Of a DNA stretch of 64,000 nt, positions 7,448 to 16,127 are shown piece by piece. The notes beneath the pieces were generated by a model. That model searched no databases. It had not been told where the DNA came from and saw only the letters and a program-made list of their open reading frames with translations. Origin of the DNA: DATAOG01 sp963753685 (GTDB lineage Bacteria; Pseudomonadota; Alphaproteobacteria; Geminicoccales; Geminicoccaceae); contig CAVWDE010000021.1 in the NCBI GenBank assembly GCA_963753685.1, forward strand, positions 62,001-126,000. Direction: 5' to 3'. The stretch's first letter is position 1; every line of letters begins with the position of its first letter. The position numbers and the translations under genes are program-made.

Positions 7448-8467
7448 TCAGGCCAACCCGAGGCGGGTCAGCGCGGCGTCGAGGATCATCTTCAGCATGT
7501 CGGGGTAGGCGATGCCGGCGAAGCCGGCCATGAAGGCGAGCTTGCCATCGTTGGCCCAGGCGGGATTGGGGTTGACCTCCATCAGCTTAGGCTCGCCGTC
7601 GGCCGTGCAGCGGAAGTCGAAGCGGGCGTAGTCGCGACAGCCCAGGCGCGCGAACAGACGCCGGGCGTGATCCGCCATGGCGGCGAGCAGGGCAGGGTCG
7701 GCGTCGGCGCGCTTGAACTTGATCTCGGTCCAGTAGGGCGAGTCCGGCAAAGCTTTGGATTCAAACGAGAGGATCGGGTTCAGGCCGGACGGCAAGCGGG
7801 AAAAATCGACCTCGAGTGCCGGCAATGCGGCGAGCTCGGTCTCGGGGTTGCCGATCAGGCCGATGCCGTACTCGGGCCCAGGCAGATACTCCTGCATCAG
7901 CAGCGCCCGCCCGGGCAGCTCGCGCCGGACCCAGGCGATGTAGGCCTCCGCCTCGGCGCGCGAGCGGACCACGGCATCCTGCCGGATGCCGACGCTGCCA
8001 TCGGCCAGATTCGGCTTGATCAGGGCGGGATAGAGGTCGGGCAGGGCGTGCGGCCAGGGGGCGGGCCCTAGAAAGACCTCGCGCGGCACCGGTACAGCGA
8101 GGCTTTCGGCGAGCAGGCGTACGATCTGCTTGTCGTAGCAGAGCACCATGCCGGCGGGCGAGGCCCCGCTGTAGGGCACCCCGAGCATCTCGAGCAGGGC
8201 CGGGATATGCAGCTCCTGCGTCGCAACGTTGCGCAAGCCGGTGTCGCAGAAATTGATCACCAGGTCCGGCGGCTCCCGGCTGAAGCGCTCGAACAGCCGG
8301 GCGTGGTCGTCCTCGAACGTGAAGCGGTAGCCCGGAAACGACTCGAACGCCGTCCGCATCGCCCGGTGGGTCGCGAAATCTTCCTCATTGTAGCGATGGT
8401 CGCGCTTGGTCAGATCGGGCAGGCGGGGATCGCCGGTCAGGACGCAAACGCGAAGCGGACCCGTCAT
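7448..8467 (-). CDS. ATP-grasp ligase, D-alanine--D-alanine ligase-like
   Basis: A 339-residue ATP-grasp enzyme. The N-terminal domain has DLVINFCDTGLRNVATQELHIPALLEMLGVPYSGA, reminiscent of the Ddl 'hG..gE...q..le..giPytGs' motif but with a different core. The ATP-grasp part has PALIKPNLADGSVGI (P-loop-like lysine and glycine-rich loop), LLMQEYLPGPEYGIGLIG, and the metal-binding FDFRCTADGEPKLMEVNPNPAW (Glu and Asn). Context does not place it with cell-wall genes, so it may ligate another amino acid or peptide. The ATG at 8467 follows a frame without family similarity. Confidence 0.8.
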   Translation of the reverse strand: MTGPLRVCVLTGDPRLPDLTKRDHRYNEEDFATHRAMRTAFESFPGYRFTFEDDHARLFERFSREPPDLVINFCDTGLRNVATQELHIPALLEMLGVPYSGASPAGMVLCYDKQIVRLLAESLAVPVPREVFLGPAPWPHALPDLYPALIKPNLADGSVGIRQDAVVRSRAEAEAYIAWVRRELPGRALLMQEYLPGPEYGIGLIGNPETELAALPALEVDFSRLPSGLNPILSFESKALPDSPYWTEIKFKRADADPALLAAMADHARRLFARLGCRDYARFDFRCTADGEPKLMEVNPNPAWANDGKLAFMAGFAGIAYPDMLKMILDAALTRLGLA

Positions 8468-8570
8468 CGCCTGCCTGCCCCCCACCCGTTGCGAGCGCGC
8501 GCCGGCGCCAAGCCCGCACGCGGTCGCCTTCAGATGGCGATCAGCGGCCCGGGTGCAAGGCAGTCCGAAG

Positions 8571-9230
8571 CTAGCGCCCGGCCGCGGCCCCCAGGATGGC
8601 ATCGAGGTCCTTGGCGAGGCTGGTGCGCACCAGGGCCGCGAGCAGACGGGAGAAATCCTTTTGCGGCACGCGCTTGGCGAGCTTCGCTGGGTCGTCCTCG
8701 AGACCGAGGCGAGCGGCCGCTCGGAGCGCCCGCCGGTCGGCGAACGGGTAGAGCTCGTCCCAGGCGATCTGCGCCTCGCGGCAGAAGATGTCGGCACCGA
8801 CCTCGCCGATCCCCTTGCATTCCTTGAGCAGGGCGCGCTCGCCCTCGGGCGTGCGGCCTGCGGCCGCGCGCAGCTGGCGCAGATCGCCGCCGTACTTGTC
8901 GAGCAGCATCAAGGAGGTCTCGCCGAGCATGCGCGACGTGCTCTCGTCATAGCGGGCGTAGCCCGATTGGTTGAGCGCCCGCGTGCGCTGCTTCCAGCTC
9001 GCCGCGGCCATCTTCCCGGCGGTGGTCCAGCCCTCTTTCGCCAGGGCCTTGGCGGCGGAGACGGCAACATTGGCGCTGATCCGGGCGCTGAGCAGGATCG
9101 ACGCGCACAGCCAGCGGAACAAGGGCGAGGGCGTGCCGCGGCCGAGGTCGATGCCGAGCTCAGCGGCATAGGTCCGGCCATGGCGTTCGAGCAGCGCTTC
9201 GACGATCCGGTCCTTCGATGGGTTAGCCAC
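8571..9230 (-). CDS. Endonuclease III-like HhH protein
   Basis: A protein of about 219 residues related to helix-hairpin-helix base-excision proteins. The HhH element is LKECKGIGEVGADIFCREAQ, followed by WDELYPFADRRALRAAARLGL, the position where glycosylases carry their catalytic Asp region. The C-terminal four-cysteine iron-sulfur cluster of endonuclease III is absent, so catalytic type is uncertain. A GTG at 9230 with GGGAGG five to six bases upstream is the preferred start; upstream sequence in frame is not conserved-looking. It lies next to xthA, which fits a DNA-repair neighbourhood. Confidence 0.65.
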   Translation of the reverse strand: MANPSKDRIVEALLERHGRTYAAELGIDLGRGTPSPLFRWLCASILLSARISANVAVSAAKALAKEGWTTAGKMAAASWKQRTRALNQSGYARYDESTSRMLGETSLMLLDKYGGDLRQLRAAAGRTPEGERALLKECKGIGEVGADIFCREAQIAWDELYPFADRRALRAAARLGLEDDPAKLAKRVPQKDFSRLLAALVRTSLAKDLDAILGAAAGR

Positions 9231-9320
9231 CGACGCCTCCCGCCCAGGTCGGTTTCGCTCAAGCGGAGCAACAGCCTCGGTGCAGAAACCGTTCCGTGGG
9301 GCGGGCAATCGAGGCGAAGC

Positions 9321-10098
9321 TCAGCTGTCGGCGAAGGTGCACCAGACCGGGACGTGGTCGGAGGGCGCCTTGGCGGCGCGCTCCTCGGCGTCGATGCCGG
9401 CCGCCTCCAGGCGGTCGACCGCCTGCGGCGACAGCAGCAGATGATCGATCCGGAGCCCCTGGTTGGCTCGGAAGGAACGGCCCTGGTAGTCCCACCAGCT
9501 GTAGGCGCGGGTGCGCGGCTCGACGAGCCGGAAAGCGTCGTACAGGCCGAGGTGGAGCAGCGCGCGCAGCCGCGCCCGTTCCTCGGGGTGATAGCAGATC
9601 GTGCCGTCGAGCGCCTGCGGATCGTAGACGTCGATGGGGTAGGGGGCGACGTTGTAATCGCCGCCGATCACCAGCATTTCTTCAAATTGCAGAAGCTGTT
9701 CCGCGTGTTTCTTCAGGCGCTCGAGGAAGGCCAGCTTGTAGGCGAACCGGGGCGAGTCGAGCGCGGTGCCGTTCGGGACGTAGACCGAGGCGACCCGGAC
9801 GCCGCGCGACCACCGCCTCGAGATAGCGGGCCTCCTGATCGTCCGCGTCGCCGGGCAGCGTCCGGCGCAGGTCCTCGAGCGGGCTCTTGGCGAGGATCGC
9901 AATACCGTTGCGGCCGCCCGGCTCACCGATCACGGCCAGATTGTAGCCCAGCTCCTCCAGCGGCTCGGCCGGAAACTGCTCGGGCGTGACCTTGGTCTCC
10001 TGGAGCAGGGCCACGTCCGGCCGCGCGGCCGCGAGCCAGGCCAGCACGCGCGGCAGCCGCGCCCGGATCGAGTTGACGTTCCAGGTCGCGATCTTCAA
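9321..10098 (-). pseudogene. xthA: Exodeoxyribonuclease III, reading frame broken by one extra base
   Basis: The family is an AP endonuclease and 3'-5' exonuclease. The first part (TTG start at 10098, MKIATWNVNSIRARL, LLQETKVT with the metal-binding Glu, GRNGIAILAK) reads to about 9810. The rest (GVRVASVYVPNG, GDYNVAPYPIDVYDP, YSWWDYQGRSFRANQGLRID, SDHVPVW with the catalytic Asp-His) continues in another frame to 9321. The whole span is 778 bases, one more than a multiple of three, and all catalytic motifs survive. This suggests a single inserted base within a GCGCGGCG run at about 9800-9812, by mutation or sequencing error. If corrected the enzyme would be about 258 residues, normal for the family. 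Confidence 0.85.
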
Positions 10099-10144
10099 CG
10101 CGTTGGCCTGCGCGCCGCCGGGCGCGGGTCAGGACCGGCCCGCC

Positions 10145-10495
10145 TCAGATGGCGAACGAGTTGCCGCACCCGCAGGACGAGCTGGCGTTGGGATTGCTGA
10201 CCCGGAAATAGGCGCCGGTCAGGTCCTCGACGTAGTCGACCTCGCAACCGATCATGTAGAGCAGCGACATGCCGTCGATCACGACCTGGGCACCGTCCCG
10301 CTCGACCGCGATGTCGCCGTCCTCGGCCCGGTCGTCGAGCGCGAAGCCGTACTGGAAGCCGGAGCAGCCGCCGCCGGAGACGCTGATCCGCAGCTTGAGG
10401 CCGGCCTGCGGCTCCTTGGCCAGGATCGCGCCGATCCGCCGGGCGGCGTTCTCGGTGACGCTGAACGGCCCCGGCCGGGCCTTGATTTCCGCCAT
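10145..10495 (-). CDS. erpA: Iron-sulfur cluster insertion protein ErpA
   Basis: A 116-residue A-type iron-sulfur carrier. It has the three conserved cysteines: one in SVSGGGCSGFQYGF and two in the C-terminal SSCGCGNSF. These bind the cluster that ErpA passes to apo-enzymes. The ATG at 10495 fits the family N terminus and has a partial Shine-Dalgarno AGGTG; a GTG nine bases upstream (10504) is an alternative. It is transcribed from a consensus-like promoter that overlaps the start of dgt, giving a leader of about 70 nucleotides. Confidence 0.92.
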   Translation of the reverse strand: MAEIKARPGPFSVTENAARRIGAILAKEPQAGLKLRISVSGGGCSGFQYGFALDDRAEDGDIAVERDGAQVVIDGMSLLYMIGCEVDYVEDLTGAYFRVSNPNASSSCGCGNSFAI

Positions 10496-10544
10496 CGACG
10501 ACACCTATTGTTAGCGACCGGGCGGGCCGTAGGGCTCACCCCCG

Positions 10545-10582
10545 CCTCTCGCCCAATGTAGGCCCTCTCGCCCAATGTAGGC
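10545..10582. repeat. Perfect 19-bp tandem duplication in the erpA leader/promoter
   Basis: Two identical 19-base units lie head to tail (10545-10563 and 10564-10582; unit CCTCTCGCCCAATGTAGGC). Each copy contains AATGTA, which on the minus strand reads TACATT, the erpA -10 element. Only the copy nearer dgt is correctly spaced from the -35 element. Confidence 0.9.
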
Positions 10583-10601
10583 AGAGCGATCGCCTTGTCA
10601 A
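10574..10601 (-). promoter_or_regulatory. Sigma-70-type promoter of erpA
   Basis: On the minus strand a perfect -35 TTGACA (10596-10601), a 16-base spacer and -10 TACATT (10574-10579). The -35 box overlaps the TTG start codon of dgt on the other strand. Transcription would begin near 10567. Confidence 0.7.
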
Positions 10602-11800
10602 ACCGCCGCGTCGGCCTCGAGGGCCCTGCCCGCCGGGCGCTGGCGCCCTATGCGTGCGATCCGGCCCGCAGCCGCGGCCGCCGCTATCCGGAGCCCGAGA
10701 GCCGGTTGCGAAGTCCTTTCCAGCGCGACCGCGACCGGATCGTCCACAGCACCGCCTTCCGCCGGCTGGAGTACAAGACCCAGGTGTTCGTCAACCACGA
10801 AGGCGACCATTTCCGGACCCGCCTGACCCACACCCTGGAAGTCGCGCAGATCGCCCGCACGGCGGCCCGCGCGCTTGCCCTCGACGAGGACCTGGCGGAG
10901 GCGGTGGCGCTCGCGCACGATCTCGGCCACAGCCCGTTCGGGCATGCCGGCGAGGAGGCGCTCGATGTGGCGCTCGCCCGCTGGGGCGGCTTCGATCACA
11001 ACGCCCAGACGCTGCGCGTGATCACCCGGCTCGAGTGTCGCTACGCCGAGTTCGACGGCCTCAACCTGACCTGGGAGACGCTCGAGGGCGTGGTCAAGCA
11101 CAATGGTCCGTTCGCGGGCCTGCTCGCCGGGCGCCCGCCCGCCTATGTCGCCGCCTACGCCACTCAGCACGATCTCGAGCTCGGCAGTCAGCCGAGCGCC
11201 GAGGCGCAGGTCGCCGCGCTGGCCGACGACATCGCCTACACCAATCACGACCTCGACGATGGCCTGCGCGCCAGCCTGTTCACGCTCCAGGATGTGGCGG
11301 CGCTGCCGCTGGCGGGACCGATCCTCCAGGAGGTGACGGCGCGCTATCCCGGCCTGGAGACGCCGCGGCTGATCCACGAGACGCTGCGGCGCCTGATCGA
11401 TGCGATGGTGACCGATCTGGTCGGCGAGACCCGGCGCCGGCTCGAGGCGCTGGCGCCGGCGGCGGTCGAGCAGATTCGCGCAGCTCCGGAGCCGGTGGTC
11501 GGATTTTCACCGAAAGTTGAGACCGCTCTGCGAGACTTGCGCCGGTTCCTGCAAGCGCACATGTACGGTCACCACAGGGTCAAGCAGATGGCTCGCAAGG
11601 CGCGCCGGGTGGTTCGGGAGTTGTTCGAGGGCCTGCACGAGCAGCCGGAGCGCCTGCCGCCCGACTGGCGGGCCAGGGCCCAGATCGGCGATGGCGCCCG
11701 CACGGCCGAGGCGATCGCCGACTACATCGCCGGCATGACCGACCGCTTTGCGCTCGATGCGCATGACCGCCTGTTCAACCTGACCGGCCGGGCGCAATGA
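10595..11800 (+). CDS. dgt: dGTP triphosphohydrolase-like HD-domain protein
   Basis: A 401-residue HD-superfamily enzyme that hydrolyses dNTPs to nucleosides and triphosphate, helping set dNTP levels. Visible features: RDRDRIVHSTAFRRLEYKTQVF, FRTRLTHTLEVAQIART (first metal His at about 79), VALAHDLGHSPFGHAGEEAL (HD pair at about 108-109), and DDIAYTNHDLDDGLRA (distal Asp). The start is a TTG at 10595, the only start-like codon placed correctly for the family N terminus. Its stop overlaps the argS start (ATGA). dgt upstream of argS is a common alphaproteobacterial arrangement. Confidence 0.93.
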   Translation: MSNRRVGLEGPARRALAPYACDPARSRGRRYPEPESRLRSPFQRDRDRIVHSTAFRRLEYKTQVFVNHEGDHFRTRLTHTLEVAQIARTAARALALDEDLAEAVALAHDLGHSPFGHAGEEALDVALARWGGFDHNAQTLRVITRLECRYAEFDGLNLTWETLEGVVKHNGPFAGLLAGRPPAYVAAYATQHDLELGSQPSAEAQVAALADDIAYTNHDLDDGLRASLFTLQDVAALPLAGPILQEVTARYPGLETPRLIHETLRRLIDAMVTDLVGETRRRLEALAPAAVEQIRAAPEPVVGFSPKVETALRDLRRFLQAHMYGHHRVKQMARKARRVVRELFEGLHEQPERLPPDWRARAQIGDGARTAEAIADYIAGMTDRFALDAHDRLFNLTGRAQ

Positions 11801-13560
11801 CGGCTTTGCCGATGAATCTTTTCCAGGAGCTGCAGGGCGACGTCCTGGCCGCGATCGCGGCCTGCCAGGCGGCCGGCGAGCTGCCGCAGGGGCTGGCGAC
11901 CGACCGGGTCGCGGTCGAGCCGCCGCGCGACACGGCCCATGGCGACGCCGCGACCAACGCCGCGCTGATCCTGGCCAAGCCCGCCGGCCGGTCGCCGCTC
12001 GCGATCGCCGAAGTGCTGGCTGCCCGCCTGCTCGAGCTACCCAAGGTCGCGACCGTCGAGATCGCCAAGCCGGGCTTCGTCAATCTGCGTCTCACCGACG
12101 ATTTCTGGCGGGCGCAGGTCAGGGTCATCCTCGACGCCGGCAGCGGCTACGGGGCCGCCGATCTCGGCCAGGGCCGGAGCGTCAATGTCGAGTTCTGCTC
12201 GGCCAATCCGACCGGGCCCCTGCACATCGGCCACGGCCGCGGCACGGTGTTCGGCGACGCGCTCGCCAACCTGCTGGCCAGGCTCGGCTGGCGGGTGACC
12301 CGCGAGTTCTACATCAACGACGGCGGCGCCCAGGTCGACCTGCTCGCGCGCTCGGTCCATCACCGTTACCTCAGCGCGCTCGGCGGCGCGCCCGCCACGC
12401 CCCCCGCGGGCTGGTATCCGGGCGACTACCTGATCCCGGTCGCCCGCCAGATCGCCGAGCGGGACGGCGAGCGCTGGCGTGCGGCCGCGGAGAGCGAGTG
12501 GCTGCCCGCGTTCCGCCGCCACGCGGTCGAAGCCATGCTCGCCCTGATCAAGGACGATCTGGCCACCCTCGGCGTCCGGCACGAGGTCTTCACCTCCGAG
12601 GCGGCGCTGATCGAGGCCGGCCGGATCGAGCAGACCCTGGAGCAGCTGGCGCGCGACGATCTGGTCTACACCGGGACCCTCGCGCCGCCCAAGGGCAAGC
12701 CCAGCGAAGACTGGGAGCCGGTGCCGCTGCTTCTGTTCCGCGCCAGCGCGTTCGGCGACGACGGCGACCGGCCGCTCAGGAACTCGAAGGGCGAGTGGAC
12801 CTACTTCGCCGCCGACCTCGCCTATCACCTGGACAAGATGCGTCGCGGCGCTGCCGAGCTGATCGACGTCTGGGGCGCGGATCACGGCGGCTACGTCAAG
12901 CGGCTGCAGGCGGGCGTGCGCGCGCTGAGTGCTGGCCGCGTCGAGCTCGACGTCAAGCTCTGCCAGCTGGTCAACCTGCTCGACGGCGGCCAGCCGCTCC
13001 GGATGTCCAAGCGCGCCGGCCGGATCGTCACGCTGCGCGACGTGGTCGACGAGGTCGGCAAGGACGTGGTCCGCTTCATCATGTTGACCCGCAAGAACGA
13101 TGCGCCTTTGGATTTCGACCTTGCCAAGGTGACCGAGCAGTCGCGCGACAATCCGGTATGGTACGTGCAGTATGCCCACGCGCGGATCTGCTCGGTCCAG
13201 CGCCATGCCCAGGACGCGGGGCTGCCGGCCCGGCCGGTGGGCCTCGCGGCGGTCGACCTGGCGCCGCTGACCGAAGCGGGGGAGCTGGGCCTGATCCGGC
13301 AGGCCGCGGCCTGGCCGCGGGTCCTGGAGGCGGCCGCGCTGCATCACGAGCCGCACCGGATCGCGTTTTACCTGACCGATCTGGCGGCGAGCTTCCATGC
13401 CTGGTGGAATCAGGGTAATGAGCGTCCGGAGCTGCGCTTCCTGCGGCCCGACGCGCCGACGCTGAGCCGGGCCCGCCTGGCGCTGATCGCCGCGATCCAG
13501 GTGGTGCTGGCCAGCGGTCTGGAGGTGATCGGGGTGCGCCCGATCGAGGAGCTGCTGTGA
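11797..13560 (+). CDS. argS: Arginyl-tRNA synthetase
   Basis: A 587-residue class I aminoacyl-tRNA synthetase charging tRNA-Arg in the cytoplasm. It has the N-terminal tRNA-recognition domain (about 1-110), the ATP-binding HIGH motif in NPTGPLHIGHGRGT (residues 143-146), the Rossmann part with WGADHGGYVKRLQ, an MSKRAG sequence in place of KMSK (about 403), and the C-terminal anticodon-binding helical domain ending IEELL. Length is normal. It overlaps dgt by four bases, suggesting translational coupling. Confidence 0.97.
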   Translation: MTALPMNLFQELQGDVLAAIAACQAAGELPQGLATDRVAVEPPRDTAHGDAATNAALILAKPAGRSPLAIAEVLAARLLELPKVATVEIAKPGFVNLRLTDDFWRAQVRVILDAGSGYGAADLGQGRSVNVEFCSANPTGPLHIGHGRGTVFGDALANLLARLGWRVTREFYINDGGAQVDLLARSVHHRYLSALGGAPATPPAGWYPGDYLIPVARQIAERDGERWRAAAESEWLPAFRRHAVEAMLALIKDDLATLGVRHEVFTSEAALIEAGRIEQTLEQLARDDLVYTGTLAPPKGKPSEDWEPVPLLLFRASAFGDDGDRPLRNSKGEWTYFAADLAYHLDKMRRGAAELIDVWGADHGGYVKRLQAGVRALSAGRVELDVKLCQLVNLLDGGQPLRMSKRAGRIVTLRDVVDEVGKDVVRFIMLTRKNDAPLDFDLAKVTEQSRDNPVWYVQYAHARICSVQRHAQDAGLPARPVGLAAVDLAPLTEAGELGLIRQAAAWPRVLEAAALHHEPHRIAFYLTDLAASFHAWWNQGNERPELRFLRPDAPTLSRARLALIAAIQVVLASGLEVIGVRPIEELL

Positions 13561-13588
13561 TCTATCGCTTGCTGTCGTAGGTGTTGTC

Positions 13589-15076
13589 GTGCCCGATCCG
13601 TCAAGCTTCGCCGCCGCCACGGCTCGCATCCGCCGCCCGGGCATGGAGCCGCAACCGATGCCGCAGCCGCGGGCCCGCCGCTCGCGCATGCTGCTGGTCG
13701 GGCTGCCGGTGTTCGCGGTCTTCGCCGCCTTCAGCGCGATCGTCTGGCTGGCCTACGAGCATGGCGCCCAAGGCCCGCCGACCGGCGAGGCGCCCCTGAT
13801 CAAGGCGCCGACCATGGCGATCAAGCTGCCGCCTGACCAGGCCGGCTCGGCGGCGGTCGCGGATCAGGGCGAGGTTGGCGATCTGCTGACCGACAGTTCG
13901 CCGAGCGATCAGCCGGAGCGGCTGCTGCCTCCGCCCGAGCAGCCGCAGGCGCCGGTGGCCGCCGCCCAGGAGCCGGACGACGGCTCCGGCGACGTCGCCG
14001 CCGTGGCGCCACCGACGCCGGGCGCGACCGCCCCCGCCACCACGGGCCCGGCCACCGGCGCGACCGCGACGGGGCCGAACACCGGCGGCCCAACCACCAG
14101 CGCCTCGACCAGCACCGGGCTGGCCGCGACCGGCCCCAATACTGCCGGTCCAACCACCGGCAGCCCAGCCGCGAACGGTGCGGCCGCGCCGCGCCCGGTT
14201 GCCGCGGCACCGCCGCAGGCGACCCCGGCTCCTGGCCAGGTCGCCTCGTCTCCGGGCAAGCCAGCCCCGGCTCCGGCCCAGGTCGCGACCGCCCCCGCCC
14301 AGGCGGCGCCGGCTCCTGCCCAGGTTGCGACGGCGCCAGCTGAGCAGCCACGGGAAACGCCGCTCGCGGTCGAGCGGCAATCGACCGCGCCCACCGGCGC
14401 GGCGCAGCCTTCGGGCGCGCCGCAGCCGACGCCGAAGGAGGCCGAGGCAGCCTTGGACGCGCTGCTCGCGGAGGTGACGGCGCCGACCGACGCCCGCCCG
14501 ACACCGCCGGCGCCCGATGGCGTCCAGCCGGCACCGGGCGGGCCAGCGCAGACCCGGGCGCCGGCGACGCCGGCACCGGCGACGGTGTCCGAGCTGCCCT
14601 CGCCGAGCACGTCGCCGGCTCCCCGACCTGCGCCCCAGCCCCCGACGCCGCTGGCGCCGCCGGCGACCGTCAGCCCGCCCGCCGGGCGCGGGACCGACGT
14701 CACCGCGATCGCGCCGGACCAGCCGGGCACCCGCGCGCCGACCGGCGGCGCCACGACCACGGCGACCCCTGCGCCGAGCTCGACCCCGACGCTCGAGACG
14801 GGGCCCACCAACGGCGTTGCTGCGCTGGAAGGCGGCTACCGCATCCAGCTCGCCGCGGTCCGCGACGAATCCGACGCCCGGCGCGCCTGGGATCTGTATC
14901 TGGTCGATCTCGGCCCGGTGCTGCGCGGGGTGCAGCCTTTCATCGAGCGCGCCGAGACCGCGAACGGCGTGTTCTACCGGGTCCAGATCGGCCCGTTCGC
15001 CAATCTGCAGGAAGCCGAATCGTTATGTGACGAGCTCAAGCGGCGCAATGCCAGCTGTTTCGTCATTCGCCGCTGA
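13589..15076 (+). CDS. SPOR-domain envelope protein with long Pro/Ala/Thr linker
   Basis: A 495-residue protein. A basic N terminus is followed by one transmembrane helix at about residues 33-52 (MLLVGLPVFAVFAAFSAIVW), then about 350 residues of low-complexity Pro/Ala/Thr/Gly linker with internal near-repeats (ATGPNTGGPTT and TGPNTAGPTT; APAQVATAPAQ twice). The C terminus (about 415-495) is a SPOR domain: GGYRIQLAAVRDESDARRAW to FYRVQIGPFANLQEAESLCDELKRR. SPOR domains bind denuded septal peptidoglycan, so a role in cell division or wall remodelling is likely. GTG start at 13589. The gene runs into nagZ with a 29-base overlap, the usual order. Confidence 0.85.
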   Translation: MPDPSSFAAATARIRRPGMEPQPMPQPRARRSRMLLVGLPVFAVFAAFSAIVWLAYEHGAQGPPTGEAPLIKAPTMAIKLPPDQAGSAAVADQGEVGDLLTDSSPSDQPERLLPPPEQPQAPVAAAQEPDDGSGDVAAVAPPTPGATAPATTGPATGATATGPNTGGPTTSASTSTGLAATGPNTAGPTTGSPAANGAAAPRPVAAAPPQATPAPGQVASSPGKPAPAPAQVATAPAQAAPAPAQVATAPAEQPRETPLAVERQSTAPTGAAQPSGAPQPTPKEAEAALDALLAEVTAPTDARPTPPAPDGVQPAPGGPAQTRAPATPAPATVSELPSPSTSPAPRPAPQPPTPLAPPATVSPPAGRGTDVTAIAPDQPGTRAPTGGATTTATPAPSSTPTLETGPTNGVAALEGGYRIQLAAVRDESDARRAWDLYLVDLGPVLRGVQPFIERAETANGVFYRVQIGPFANLQEAESLCDELKRRNASCFVIRR

Positions 15077-16124
15077 GGGCGCCGGCCGCTCGCCGGCGGC
15101 GGCGATCGTCGGCGTCGCGGGGCCGGAGCTCGGCGCCGACGAACGGGCGCTGTTCGAGACCAGTCCGCCCTTCGGCTTCATCCTGTTTGCGCGCAACTGC
15201 CAGGACCCGGCCCAGCTGCGGCGGCTCACTCACGAGCTGCGCGCCGCGGTCGGGCGGGCGAGCGCGCCGATCCTGATCGATCAGGAGGGCGGCCGGGTCG
15301 CGCGCCTGGGGCCGCCGCACTGGCCGGCGCGGACCGCCGCCCGGTCGATCGGCCGGCTGGCCGAGGGCGATCCCGAGGCCGGGCTCGAGGCCGCTTGGCT
15401 GCATGCCCGCCTGATCGCCGCCGATCTCGAGCCGCTCGGCATCACCGTCGACTGCGCGCCGGTGCTCGATCTGGCGCTGCCCGGCCGCACCGGGGCGATC
15501 GGCGATCGGGCGCTGTCGGCCGATCCGGCGCTGGTCGGCGAGCTCGGCCGGGCGATGATCGAGGGCTTCCTCGCCGGCGGCGTGCTGCCGGTGATCAAGC
15601 ACCTGCCGGGTCATGGCCGCGCCCGGGTCGACAGTCATCTGAGCCTGCCGGTGGTCGAGGCCGACCTGGGGCAGCTGCGGGCCACCGACTTCCGGCCGTT
15701 CCGGGCCTGTCGTACGGCACCCTTGGCGATGACCGGGCACCTGCTCTACCCGGCGCTCGATCCGGAGCGGCCGGCGACCCTCTCGCCCCGGATCATCGAG
15801 GAGGTGATCCGCGGCGAGCTGGGCGTGAGCGGCGCTTTGCTGACCGACGATCTGAGCATGGGGGCGCTCGCCGGCACGCTCGGCGAGCGGACCGCGGCGG
15901 CGCGCGCGGCCGGCTGCGATCTGGCGCTCCATTGCAACGGCCGTCATGCCGAGCTGGCCGACGTGCTGGCCGCGGCCGGACCGCTCGAGGGCGCGGCCGG
16001 AGACCGCGCCCTGCGGGCACTCCGCCAGCTGCGTCCGCCGCAGCCGATCGATCGCGCCGCCGCCGAGGATCGCCTTGGCGCCCTGCTCGCCGCCGTTCAA
16101 GCCGCACTCCAGCCGGGCGCCTGA
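15048..16124 (+). CDS. nagZ: Beta-N-acetylhexosaminidase (glycoside hydrolase family 3)
   Basis: A 358-residue cytoplasmic enzyme that removes N-acetylglucosamine from anhydromuropeptides during wall recycling. Motifs include FGFILFARN, ILIDQEGGRVARL, and the catalytic loop KHLPGHGRARVDSH (about 184-197) with the Asp/His pair of NagZ; GALLTDDLSMGAL carries the nucleophile Asp. The ATG at 15048 lies inside the upstream SPOR gene and gives MPAVSSFAAEG followed by the conserved barrel; no later ATG fits. Coupling to a SPOR protein supports a peptidoglycan role. Confidence 0.93.
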   Translation: MPAVSSFAAEGAGRSPAAAIVGVAGPELGADERALFETSPPFGFILFARNCQDPAQLRRLTHELRAAVGRASAPILIDQEGGRVARLGPPHWPARTAARSIGRLAEGDPEAGLEAAWLHARLIAADLEPLGITVDCAPVLDLALPGRTGAIGDRALSADPALVGELGRAMIEGFLAGGVLPVIKHLPGHGRARVDSHLSLPVVEADLGQLRATDFRPFRACRTAPLAMTGHLLYPALDPERPATLSPRIIEEVIRGELGVSGALLTDDLSMGALAGTLGERTAAARAAGCDLALHCNGRHAELADVLAAAGPLEGAAGDRALRALRQLRPPQPIDRAAAEDRLGALLAAVQAALQPGA

Positions 16125-16127
16125 GTC

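Noticed and set aside
14040..14360. DNA-level tandem repeats in the SPOR gene
   Set aside because: The periodicity reflects Pro/Ala/Thr codon bias in a linker; units are imperfect and do not form a clear array.
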